DNA from: Streptomyces sp. NBC_00249
GTDB lineage: Bacteria; Actinomycetota; Actinomycetes; Streptomycetales; Streptomycetaceae
Length of the DNA stretch: 64,000 nucleotides
NCBI RefSeq assembly: GCF_026342355.1
Contig: NZ_JAPEMV010000001.1
Location: 1,674,001-1,738,000, forward strand
Reading direction: 5' to 3'
Positions 1 to 7,446 of this stretch are shown in pieces (position 1 is the stretch's first letter; each line of letters opens with the position of its first letter). The position numbers were made by a program, and so were the translations under genes. The notes below the pieces were generated by a model. That model worked only from the letters and a program-made list of their open reading frames with translations, had not been told where the DNA came from and ran no database searches.

Positions 1-378
1 TTGAAGACCCTGGCCGCCGAGGCCGGCGTGACCCGCACCGGCTTCTACCCTAAGAAGGACCGGGCCGGGAACGAGCGGCCCGGCCCGTACCAGCACCTGG
101 CGGAGGAGTTTGAGCGGCGCGTGAAGGCCGCGCAGGAGACCGGGGAGATCATCGACCCTCGGGACGCCCAGATAGAGCGTCTGAAGGCCGAAAATGCTGG
201 TCTGCGGGAGCGGCTGGCGGCCAACCGGGACACCATCGCGGAACTGACGGTGTTCCGCACGGTGGCCGTGTCGCAGCTGGCCGCGCAGTACGAGGAAATC
301 GAGCGGCTCCGTAAGGCCCTGGACGGCGCCGGGAACGTCCGCACGTTGCCGCTGAGCGGCCGTACCGGTCCCGCGTAG
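1..378 (+). CDS. DUF6262-like coiled-coil protein, 5'-truncated
   Basis: This is the 3' part of a gene cut by the window edge; the apparent TTG at base 1 is probably not its start. The visible 125 residues open with a short HTH-like segment (AAEAGVTRTGFYPKK). A long charged coiled coil follows from about residue 28 to 108 (AQIERLKAENAGLRERLAAN and EIERLRKAL). This layout resembles DUF6262 proteins, small DNA-binding partners encoded beside Tn554/TnpB-type tyrosine recombinases. A KfrA-like or plain regulatory coiled-coil protein is the alternative. The family is an inference from pattern. If correct, a mobile-element junction lies just left of this window. Confidence 0.55.
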   Translation: MKTLAAEAGVTRTGFYPKKDRAGNERPGPYQHLAEEFERRVKAAQETGEIIDPRDAQIERLKAENAGLRERLAANRDTIAELTVFRTVAVSQLAAQYEEIERLRKALDGAGNVRTLPLSGRTGPA

Positions 379-413
379 CCTGGAGTGGCACAACGACCCT
401 CCCACGTCAGCAG

Positions 414-454
414 AAGGGGCCCCACCAGGTCTGTGGTTCTGGTGGGGGCCCCTT
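414..454. terminator. Long hairpin terminator between convergent genes
   Basis: A 15-bp arm at 414-428 pairs with 439-454, with one bulged G and a 10-nt loop. It lies downstream of the gene ending at 378 and of the leftward reading frame ending at 470, so it can serve both strands. Confidence 0.75.
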
Positions 455-469
455 CGCGTACCCGGGCGG

Positions 470-640
470 TCAGGCCGCGCCGGGCTGCTGCGCGAGGATC
501 TCCCGGACCCGGGCGCCGGTCTCGGGATACTTCGCCGCGGTGCGGGCAGAGTGGGCACGGCCCCGCTGGACCGAGGCCCACAGGCGGGCCCGCTGCCGGG
601 GCGGGAGGTCGGGGCGGGAGTCGGCGGGGACGGCGGTCAG
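470..640 (-). pseudogene. Coding-like tail, frameshifted from the acyltransferase or CTG-started small gene
   Basis: Directly after the hexapeptide gene stop, another minus-strand frame runs about 56 codons to a TGA at 470-472. Its codon third positions are nearly all G or C. The product contains RQRARLWASVQRG and KYPETGARVREIL and looks like real protein. No ATG, GTG or TTG occurs in this frame between its last upstream stop (710-712) and 640; only a CTG at 640 is available. A terminator begins 16 nt past the stop. It may be the natural C-terminus of the acyltransferase displaced by an indel, or a decayed small gene. Confidence 0.4.
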
Positions 641-1329
641 ATCCGGCGGGGCTCGATGATCACTTCGGGTGAAGACGACCGTACGACGCTGGCCGGGGGA
701 ACGATGGTGCTACCCATGCAGACGCTCGCGGCGATGGTCGAATGCCGGCCCACGGCAATGCCGGGGCCGAGGGTGATCATGCTGCCGGTCTGGACGTGGT
801 CGCCGATCAGGCCGCCGAACTGGGACGTGGTGCACCGGTAGGGCGGTTCGTCGCCGGGGCCGTGCAGGGCGATCTCCTTGACGGGTACGCGCATGTCGTA
901 GTTCCACAAGCTGATCGCCGCGATCACGAGGTTCGCGGACAGGTGGGCGTCGGTCCCGATGATGGAGTGCCCGACGCCCACCTGGTGGCCGAGAACGGTG
1001 TTCTCCCCCAAGAAGGAGTGGGTCACTTCGCACCCGAAGCCCACCGACACGCCGGCGGCGAGGACGGACCGCTTGCGGACGGTCGAGAACTCGTGGACGC
1101 GGACCCCCGGCCCGATGATGACGTCTTCGCCGATGATCGCGGTGGGGTGGATCTGCGCGGTGGGGTGGATCCGCTCGGGCACAACCTGTAGGGCGTCGTC
1201 GTGGAGGGCGTCCCAGCGGGTGAGGAAGTCGGACAGCTCGAACTCGCCGATCTTGGCGTATCCGGTGGCGTCCAGGCCGGACGCGGCCGGGGGGCGGACG
1301 TAGTCACCGATACGGATGGACTCGGGCAC
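637..1329 (-). CDS. Left-handed beta-helix (hexapeptide) acyltransferase
   Basis: 230 aa. Residues ~50-215 are dense in hexapeptide repeats (IHPTAQIHPTAIIGEDVIIG, IIGTDAHLSANLVIAA, TGSMITLGPGIAVG), the left-handed parallel beta-helix of acetyl-CoA- or acyl-ACP-dependent sugar O/N-acyltransferases and of GlmU C-terminal domains. The GTG start at 1329 has AGGAG eight bases upstream. It follows the epimerase gene by 35 nt on the same strand, so both probably act on one nucleotide sugar, the epimerase shaping it and this protein acylating it. The acceptor cannot be told from sequence. A coding-like segment in another frame follows its stop, so the annotated C-terminus may be shortened. Confidence 0.85.
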   Translation of the reverse strand: MPESIRIGDYVRPPAASGLDATGYAKIGEFELSDFLTRWDALHDDALQVVPERIHPTAQIHPTAIIGEDVIIGPGVRVHEFSTVRKRSVLAAGVSVGFGCEVTHSFLGENTVLGHQVGVGHSIIGTDAHLSANLVIAAISLWNYDMRVPVKEIALHGPGDEPPYRCTTSQFGGLIGDHVQTGSMITLGPGIAVGRHSTIAASVCMGSTIVPPASVVRSSSPEVIIEPRRI

Positions 1330-1364
1330 CTGGCTTGCTCCTGGTCGTCGTCGGGGCGGGAGGT

Positions 1365-2417
1365 TCAGGCGGCTTCGGCGGCCTCACGGCGCAGGAAGTC
1401 GGGCAGGGCGGCGGGGGTGTTGTCGAGCCAGGCGACGTAGCGGGCCACGCCCTCGGCCACCGTGATCCGGGGCTCCCAGTCCAGGGCGGCGGTCACGCGG
1501 GCCGTGCCGGCCGTCCCGCCGAGCGGGTCGCCCTCGGGCAGCGGCCGGTCCTGGAACTCGGCTTCGGGGTAGTGGCGGCGGATGAGGTGAGCCACGTCGG
1601 CGATGGACGTGGCCTGGCCGGTGCCGACGTTCAGGATCTGCCGGTCGGCGCCGGGGGCGAGCATGGCCCTGATGGTGGCTTCGGCGATGTCTTCGACGTG
1701 GACGAAGTCGCGGACCTGCCGGCCGCCGCCGTTCAGGTGCAGAGGGAGGCCGAGCTTCGCGCGCATCGCCATCCAGGCGACCACCCAGGAGTGCGATCCC
1801 TCCTTGACGGTCTGGGGCTCGCCGTAGACGGAGAAGTACCGGACCGAGGTGTGGGAGACGTTGGCCTTGCCCAGCACCAGCGCGGTCTGCGCCTCACCCC
1901 ACGCCTTCGTGTTCGCGTAGACCGAGAGCGGGGCCAGGGGCCGGTCCTCGTGCCAGGTCTGCACGTCGTGGCGCTTGGGGTCGCCGTTGCCGTAGACGGC
2001 CGCCGAGGAGACGAACACGAACCGGCGTACGCGGGCGTTGCAGCGGCGGACCGCGTCCAGGAGGACCTGCGTGCCGGTGACGTTGGTCTGGATCGCGACC
2101 ATGGGATTGCGGGTGCAGGCGGCCACATCGGCGACGGCCGCGGCATGGATCACGTAGTCCGCTTCCCGGACGACGTGGTCCATCAGGGTCGCGTCCGCAA
2201 TGTCGCCCACGATGGTGTCCCGGTCGGTGGCGTGCACGCCGAACAGGTCGGCGTAGACGGCGGCGGGGTAGGCGTCGAGCTTGCCCACGGCGATCACGCG
2301 GGCCCCGGCCGCGCGAAGTCGGGCGGTGATGCGGGAGCCGACCAGGCCCCCGCCCCCGGTGACCACCACGGTTGAGTCGGCGAGGGCGGCGGACAGGTCG
2401 GCGTCGGTCAACGTCAC
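1365..2417 (-). CDS. NAD-dependent epimerase/dehydratase (extended SDR)
   Basis: 350 aa extended short-chain dehydrogenase. The Rossmann motif VVTGGGGLVGS lies near residues 17-27. The catalytic Ser/Tyr/Lys set is visible as FVSSAAVYG and YANTK, followed by the family motif HLNGGGRQVRDFVHVEDIA. It probably interconverts an NDP-sugar (4-epimerase or 4,6-dehydratase type). A GTG at 2417 with GAGGAG six bases upstream is preferred; the frame is open a further 30 codons but without a comparable ribosome site. It is divergent from the TPR regulator gene and starts a two-gene leftward operon with the hexapeptide acyltransferase. Confidence 0.88.
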   Translation of the reverse strand: MTLTDADLSAALADSTVVVTGGGGLVGSRITARLRAAGARVIAVGKLDAYPAAVYADLFGVHATDRDTIVGDIADATLMDHVVREADYVIHAAAVADVAACTRNPMVAIQTNVTGTQVLLDAVRRCNARVRRFVFVSSAAVYGNGDPKRHDVQTWHEDRPLAPLSVYANTKAWGEAQTALVLGKANVSHTSVRYFSVYGEPQTVKEGSHSWVVAWMAMRAKLGLPLHLNGGGRQVRDFVHVEDIAEATIRAMLAPGADRQILNVGTGQATSIADVAHLIRRHYPEAEFQDRPLPEGDPLGGTAGTARVTAALDWEPRITVAEGVARYVAWLDNTPAALPDFLRREAAEAA

Positions 2418-2573
2418 GGTGGTCTCCTCGGATTCGGCGGAAGGGGGCGACGGGGAGGTTGCGACCGGACCGGCTTGGGACCGCCTTCCCGCCACCCCGG
2501 CGGGCACCGCCCGGGGCAGGGGTCGGCTCCACCGGAAGGAGCGGTGGTGCAGCCCCGGGCGGGCTGATGAACA

Positions 2574-4022
2574 GTGAACGCCCCAGCACGGAAAGTGAGT
2601 ACCGTGGGCGAAGTGGCAACCCGTTCAACCCGTTCAAGATCGCTTCCGAGGGGGCCGACATTGGCAGGGGACCGGACACCGAACAACGCGTTAGCGGACG
2701 TGATCGCCGAGTCCGGGGCCACGTACTACGCGCTGGCCAGGGAGATCCGCTCTGTGGCGGCCGAGGCCGGCCAGCGGTTGAGTACCGGGCCGTCGGCCGT
2801 CGCCTACTGGGTTGCAGGGGGTACACCCTCCGGCCAGACGCCGTTCTACATTGCCGAGGCCCTGACGAGACGGACGAAGCGGCGGGTGACGGTCGCCGAG
2901 ATCGGTCTAGGCTCCGCTGTCATCGGTGGCGTCCTGGAAGCCGATCCACTGGCCGCCATCGCCGATCTCGGGAGGTCCGTCATGCAACGTCGCCGCGACT
3001 TCCTCGGCGCCGCGTTCACCGCCGCCGCCGTCGGCCTGCCTCTGGCCTACGACCACGAAGCGGTCGCCGCGACGCTCCGAGCCGCCGAGACCGGCGGCAG
3101 CGTCGGCCCGACCGAGGTGACCACGGTCCGGCAGCTGACCGAGACGTTCCGCAGCGTGGACGAACGCATGGGCGGCGGCCACGGCCTGACCACCGTCACT
3201 GCCTACCTCACCGACACCGTCGCCCCGATGCTCACCGCCCGGTTCCCCTCCGCCACGGTCCGCTCCGAGGCGTTCGCGGCGGCGGCCCAGCTGGCTTGCC
3301 TGGTCGGCTGGAAACACCACGACCTCGGCCGGGAGGGCGCCACACAGCGGTACTACCTGCTGGGCTACCAGCTCGCCTGCGAGGCCGACCCGAACGGCCA
3401 CGCCGCGTGGATGATGCGGGCCCTGACCCATCAGGCCCTTGACCTGGGCCACCCCCGCTCATGTCCCGAGCTGGCCGAAGCCGCCCTGGGCAGGGCGGCG
3501 GGGAAGGTCGACCGGCAGACCGAGGCCCTGCTCCTGGTCACGTGCGCCCGCGCGTACGGGGCCGGCGGCCAGAGCGCCAGGGCGGCACGGGCGCTTCTGG
3601 CCGCCGAGGACGCCGTGACGGACACCCGCGACCCAGTCACCGCCTACGCCGCCGCCTCGGGCCCGGTGGCGGCCACGGTCGCCTCCCACATGGGAAAGAC
3701 CCTGACCGCGATGAAGGACCACACCGCAGCCGAACGGCACTACCGGCGGGCCCTGGCGGGCCGAACCCCGGGCACCTACCAGCTCAAGCACGGGCTGACC
3801 ATGGCCAACCTGGGGCGATCGGTGGCCGGGCAGCACCGGCACGAGGAAGCCGTGGGCCTGTGGACCAGGTCCCTGGACTTCATGGGCGGCGTGGTCTCCG
3901 ACCGCAACAGGCAGGCAGTCAGGGAGATCCAGGCGGCGGCGACCCGGTACCGCAAGCGCGGTGTGGCCGGCGCGGCCAGCCTGAACCAGCGCGCCACCGA
4001 ACTGCTCAACAACCAGGCGTGA
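2574..4022 (+). CDS. TPR-containing transcriptional regulator
   Basis: Up to 482 aa. Residues ~38-110 form an HTH-like N-terminal region (ALADVIAESGATYYALAREI). A link resembling MQRRRDFLGAAF, common in actinomycete TPR regulators, follows. From ~180 to the end lie helical repeats of TPR type (DHTAAERHYRRALAGRTPG, HEEAVGLWTRSLDF). Its function is inferred: XRE/TPR regulators often sit beside and control glycan or peptide genes. The start is uncertain: GTG at 2574, or TTG at 2661 with GAGGGGG six bases upstream, which would give about 453 aa. It is divergent from the epimerase operon and precedes the GT2 gene by 17 nt, so it is probably cotranscribed with GT2. Confidence 0.8.
   Translation: MNAPARKVSTVGEVATRSTRSRSLPRGPTLAGDRTPNNALADVIAESGATYYALAREIRSVAAEAGQRLSTGPSAVAYWVAGGTPSGQTPFYIAEALTRRTKRRVTVAEIGLGSAVIGGVLEADPLAAIADLGRSVMQRRRDFLGAAFTAAAVGLPLAYDHEAVAATLRAAETGGSVGPTEVTTVRQLTETFRSVDERMGGGHGLTTVTAYLTDTVAPMLTARFPSATVRSEAFAAAAQLACLVGWKHHDLGREGATQRYYLLGYQLACEADPNGHAAWMMRALTHQALDLGHPRSCPELAEAALGRAAGKVDRQTEALLLVTCARAYGAGGQSARAARALLAAEDAVTDTRDPVTAYAAASGPVAATVASHMGKTLTAMKDHTAAERHYRRALAGRTPGTYQLKHGLTMANLGRSVAGQHRHEEAVGLWTRSLDFMGGVVSDRNRQAVREIQAAATRYRKRGVAGAASLNQRATELLNNQA
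2618..2635. repeat. Tandem 9-bp direct repeat near regulator start
   Basis: AACCCGTTC is repeated twice without spacing. It lies in the first codons if the regulator starts at 2574, or just upstream of the coding region if the TTG at 2661 is the true start. In the latter case it would be a natural operator. Confidence 0.4.
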
Positions 4023-4039
4023 AAGGAACGAACACCAGA

Positions 4040-4909
4040 ATGCCGAAGATCGGGGTTGTGGTCCTGACCATGGGCGACCGGCCCGCAGAACTGGGGGCCC
4101 TGCTGGCCTCCGTGGGCGCCCAGGAAGGCGATCCGGCAACCGTCGTCGTCCTCGGCCAGGGCGTGAAACTCCCACCCCTCCCGGACGGCGTGGACGGCGT
4201 GGAGCTGCCCCGCAACCTGGGCATCCCCGGCGGCCGGAACGCCGGCGTGGCCTGGCTGCGCGAGCGCGGCGGCGTGGACGTCGTCGTGGTCCTGGACGAC
4301 GACGGCCTGTTGCCCCGCACCGACACCTTCCGCCTAGTCCGGGAAGTGTTCGCCAGCAGGCCACGCCTGGGCATCGCGGGCTTCCGCATCGCGGACGAGA
4401 CCGGGGCAAGCCAGCGCAGGCACGTCCCCCGTCTGGGCGGCAAGAACCCCATGGTGTCCGGGCCGGTGACCACGTTCCTCGGCGGCGGCCACGCCATCCG
4501 CATGACCGTGATCGACCAGGTAGGCGACTTCCCCACCCAGTTCTTCTACGCCCACGAGGAGACCGACTTCGCCTGGCGGGCGCTCGACGCCGGCTGGGAG
4601 ATCGACTACCGGGCGGACATGGTGCTCCAGCACCCCCGCACCGAGGCGTCCCGGCACGCGGTCTACTACCGCAACACCGGCCGGAACCGCGTCTGGCTGG
4701 CCAAGCGGCACCTGCCCGCCGTCCTGATCCCGGTCTACCTCGCGACCTGGGCCGCGTACACGCTCGCGCAGCGACCCCCGCCGTCCGGCCTGGCCGCCTG
4801 GTGGGCCGGATTCTTCGAAGGCGTACGGGTGCCCTGCCCGCCAAGGCGACCCATGCGCTGGCGGACCGTGTGGCGGATGACCCAGCTGGGCCGACCCCCG
4901 GTCATCTGA
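4040..4909 (+). CDS. Glycosyltransferase family 2
   Basis: 289 aa GT-A fold glycosyltransferase. It shows the N-terminal strand VVVLTMGDRP, an NLGIPGGRNAGVAW nucleotide-sugar segment, the metal-binding VVVLDDDG (DxD) near residues 83-91, and YAHEETDFAWRALDAGW, typical of rhamnosyl- and galactofuranosyl-type GT2 enzymes. A hydrophobic stretch near 230-250 may tether it to the membrane. The start is ATG at 4040 with GAAAGGA upstream at a long spacing. With the epimerase and hexapeptide acyltransferase it completes a minimal glycan-decoration cassette. Donor and acceptor are unknown. Confidence 0.88.
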   Translation: MPKIGVVVLTMGDRPAELGALLASVGAQEGDPATVVVLGQGVKLPPLPDGVDGVELPRNLGIPGGRNAGVAWLRERGGVDVVVVLDDDGLLPRTDTFRLVREVFASRPRLGIAGFRIADETGASQRRHVPRLGGKNPMVSGPVTTFLGGGHAIRMTVIDQVGDFPTQFFYAHEETDFAWRALDAGWEIDYRADMVLQHPRTEASRHAVYYRNTGRNRVWLAKRHLPAVLIPVYLATWAAYTLAQRPPPSGLAAWWAGFFEGVRVPCPPRRPMRWRTVWRMTQLGRPPVI

Positions 4910-5220
4910 TCGCCGCCGACGACGACGGCCAGGATCTGGTTGTGCTGGCTCTACCTACACAGACGTGCCACCGCAGCGCGTCCTCACTCCATCGAGTGTG
5001 ACGCCCGCCACGGTGGTAGGGTCTTCGCCGCGCTCGAATGCGACACCGGGACCCGTACCGTACGCGACACCGGCCCGGGCTCCAGCGGACCCCTATACGA
5101 CACGACTTGCGGGGGACACGGCGAGTGCGTCGATAAGATCGCTCTTCATGCCGTCGATCCTCGCCCGGCCCGGGCACCCTCGGCATCATCCTCAAGGGGG
5201 AGCCTGGCATCCTTGGCGGG
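4910..5220. other. Intergenic stretch with 10-bp direct repeats
   Basis: No convincing gene. GCGACACCGG occurs at 5040-5049 and 5064-5073, 24 bp apart, and a TANNNT hexamer lies at 5134-5139. This gap separates the accessory glycan cassette from the conserved chromosomal block. I saw no tRNA or attachment-site repeat. Confidence 0.4.
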
Positions 5221-5970
5221 ATGAGCACCGAGCACTCCCCTGACACCTCCGACGTACCCGCCGTAGGGGCGGACAGCCCGTTCCGGCAGGGCCACGCGCA
5301 CCGCGACGAGGCACCGCAGTTCGTGCTGCCCCTGGTCGTACGGATCGAGAAGACGGACCCGCCGGCCCGGACGGACGCCCTGGAGACGGCCGCCCGCGCG
5401 GTACTGGTCCTGCTGACGGACGAGCGGGCGCACGGCGAGGGCGAGTGGGCCGAGGCGGTCCGCGACTGGCAGGACGCCCGGATCCGCAAGGTCGTGCGGC
5501 GGGCGCGCGGCGCGGAGTGGCGCAAGGCGGGGACCCTGCCCGGGGTCACCGTGCGCGGGGACCACTCGGAGGTGCGGGTGTTCCCGCCGGTGCCGCTGGA
5601 CGGCTGGCCCAAGGAGCTGGCCAAGCTCCAGGTGTCGGGCACCGACCTGGACGACCCGGAGCCGGCCGGCGCCGCCGGGGAGGGGCTGCCGGTGCTGTGG
5701 CTGAACCCGGACCTCGACATGTCCGCCGGCAAGGCGATGGCGCAGGCCGGGCACGCGGCGCAGCTGGCCTGGTGGGAGCTGACCCGGGCCGAGCGGGCGG
5801 CGTGGCAGGACTCCGGTTTCCGGCTGGCCGTACGCACCGCCCCGCGCGAGCGGTGGGCCGAGCTCAGCGGGAGCGGCCTGCCGGTGGTGCGGGACGCGGG
5901 CTTCACGGAGATCGCCCCGGGTTCCTGCACGGTGGTCTCGGACCACCCGGCGCTGCGCGCCCGCCTCTGA
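5221..5970 (+). CDS. PTH2-type peptidyl-tRNA hydrolase domain protein
   Basis: 249 aa. Residues 157-245 match the PTH2 fold: LPVLWLNPDLDMSAGKAMAQ, then AGHAAQLAWWE, and a C-terminal PGSCTVVSDH. These correspond to the strand-Lys-Gly-Lys-helix and terminal Asp of archaeal/eukaryal Pth2 enzymes, which release peptide from stalled peptidyl-tRNA. About 150 residues precede the core; they include LPLVVRIEKTDPPARTD and ALETAARAVLVLLTDER and may be a second, degenerate copy. The ATG at 5221 lacks a strong ribosome site. Actinobacteria already have the classical Pth, so this may be a side-role hydrolase or RNA-binding relative. It lies 120 bp ahead of the MNIO gene on the same strand. Confidence 0.75.
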   Translation: MSTEHSPDTSDVPAVGADSPFRQGHAHRDEAPQFVLPLVVRIEKTDPPARTDALETAARAVLVLLTDERAHGEGEWAEAVRDWQDARIRKVVRRARGAEWRKAGTLPGVTVRGDHSEVRVFPPVPLDGWPKELAKLQVSGTDLDDPEPAGAAGEGLPVLWLNPDLDMSAGKAMAQAGHAAQLAWWELTRAERAAWQDSGFRLAVRTAPRERWAELSGSGLPVVRDAGFTEIAPGSCTVVSDHPALRARL

Positions 5971-6090
5971 GGTGGGGCGGGAACCTCAAATGTTGCTCTG
6001 AACGTCCCTCGCTCACGGTTGGCCCGAGCGCGTCGGGGCCATGACACCGGCACAGGACCGCAAGGACCGTCGAGAGGGGGCGAGGGGGAC

Positions 6091-7446
6091 ATGAAGCCCA
6101 TGGCACGCCTGGGGGTGGGCATCGGCTGGCGGCCGGAGATCGCGGACGCGGTCGAACGGCTGGAGGGTCTGGACTGGGTCGAGGTGGTGGCCGAGAACGT
6201 CTGTCCCGGCCACCTGCCCGCGTCCCTGCTGCGGCTGCGCGAGCGCGGTGTCCGCGTGGTCCCGCACGGGGTCTCGCTGGGCATCGGCGGCGCCGACCGC
6301 CCCGACCCCGGCAAGCTGGCCGCGCTCGGGGAGCGTGCGGTGGCACTGGGGGCGCCGCTGGTCACCGAGCACATCGCCTTCGTACGGACCTCCTCGCCCG
6401 CGCTGGAGGCCGGACACCTGCTGCCCGTGCCCCGTACCCGGGACGCGCTGGACGTGCTGTGCGAGAACGTCCGGATCGCGCAGGACGCCCTGCCGGTGCC
6501 GCTGGCGCTGGAGAACATCGCCGCGCTGATCTCCTGGCCCGGGGAGGAACTGACGGAGGGACAGTTCCTGACGGAGCTGGTGGAGCGGACCGGCGTACGG
6601 CTCCTCGTGGACGTGGCCAACCTGCACACGAACCGGGTCAACCGGGGCGAGGACCCGGCGGCCGTACTGGACGCGATCCCGCTGGAGGCCCTCGCCTACG
6701 TGCACGTCGCCGGGGGTGTGGAGCGCGACGGCGTCTGGCACGACACCCACGCGCACCCGGTGCCGCCGGTGGTGCTCGACGTACTGGCCCGGCTGCGCGA
6801 GCGGGTGGACCCGCCGGGGGTGCTGCTGGAGCGCGACGACGACTTCCCGGCGGAGGCGGAACTGGCCGGTGAACTGTCCCGGATCCGCGAGGTCGTGACG
6901 ACCGCCACCGGGGACGCCCCGGGCACGGCGGCTCCGCAGGCACCCGCGGCGGCCTCCGGGGCTCCCGGCCGGCCGCACGCGCCGGCCGGGCGGGCCCCGG
7001 TCACCGCCGGCGACCCGGAGGGCTTCGTCGCCGGTGAGGCCGCGCGGACGCGGGTGGCCCTCGGGCAGGCGGCGCTGCTCTCCGCGCTGGTGGCCGGGAC
7101 CCCCGTCCCCGAGGGCTTCGACCGGCAGCGGATCCGCGTCCAGGCGCGGGCCCTGACCGCCAAGCGGGCCTCGGTCGTCGCGAAGCTCGCGCCCGAGCTG
7201 CCGCAGATCCTGGGCGGCCCCGCCGCCTACCGGGAGGCGTTCGTCCGCTACGCCCGCAACCGCCCCATGACGGCCGGGTACCGCCGCGACGCGCTGGACT
7301 TCGCCGAGCACCTGCTGATCCAGGACCTGCCGGCCGACCCGGCCGCCCGCCGCCGGCTCACCGCCTGGTGGCAGGACCGGGCGGGGGCCCGGCCGTCCCG
7401 CCGGATCGTGCGCTGGGCCCGGGCCCTGGTGGGGAGGGGGGCATGA
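6091..7446 (+). CDS. DUF692/MNIO multinuclear iron oxidase with C-terminal DUF2063-like domain
   Basis: 451 aa. Residues ~5-270 form a DUF692 TIM barrel. The expected metal-ligand motifs are seen: VVAENVCPG (32-40), VVPHG (H59), EHIAF (E93/H94), LENIA (E141/N142), DVANLHTN (174-181), HVAGG (H205), HDTHAHP (217-223) and LLERDDD (E247). The family (MbnB, TglH, bufferin enzymes) uses two or three irons to rearrange Cys or Asp in ribosomal peptides. After a Pro/Ala linker, residues ~310-410 ([38 protein letters not shown]) resemble the DUF2063/MbnC-type substrate-recognition partner, normally a separate protein. The start ATG has GAGAGGGGG upstream. The stop overlaps the next gene as ATGA, so the two are translationally coupled. 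Confidence 0.85.
   Translation: MKPMARLGVGIGWRPEIADAVERLEGLDWVEVVAENVCPGHLPASLLRLRERGVRVVPHGVSLGIGGADRPDPGKLAALGERAVALGAPLVTEHIAFVRTSSPALEAGHLLPVPRTRDALDVLCENVRIAQDALPVPLALENIAALISWPGEELTEGQFLTELVERTGVRLLVDVANLHTNRVNRGEDPAAVLDAIPLEALAYVHVAGGVERDGVWHDTHAHPVPPVVLDVLARLRERVDPPGVLLERDDDFPAEAELAGELSRIREVVTTATGDAPGTAAPQAPAAASGAPGRPHAPAGRAPVTAGDPEGFVAGEAARTRVALGQAALLSALVAGTPVPEGFDRQRIRVQARALTAKRASVVAKLAPELPQILGGPAAYREAFVRYARNRPMTAGYRRDALDFAEHLLIQDLPADPAARRRLTAWWQDRAGARPSRRIVRWARALVGRGA

Noticed and set aside
3461..4039. N-terminal extension of the GT2 gene to 482 codons
   Set aside because: This part lies in a shifted frame inside the TPR regulator; GT2 similarity begins only at 4040.
4940..5224. 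Small plus-strand frame of 94 codons between GT2 and the PTH2-like gene
   Set aside because: Poor codon bias, no ribosome site and no recognisable protein features.
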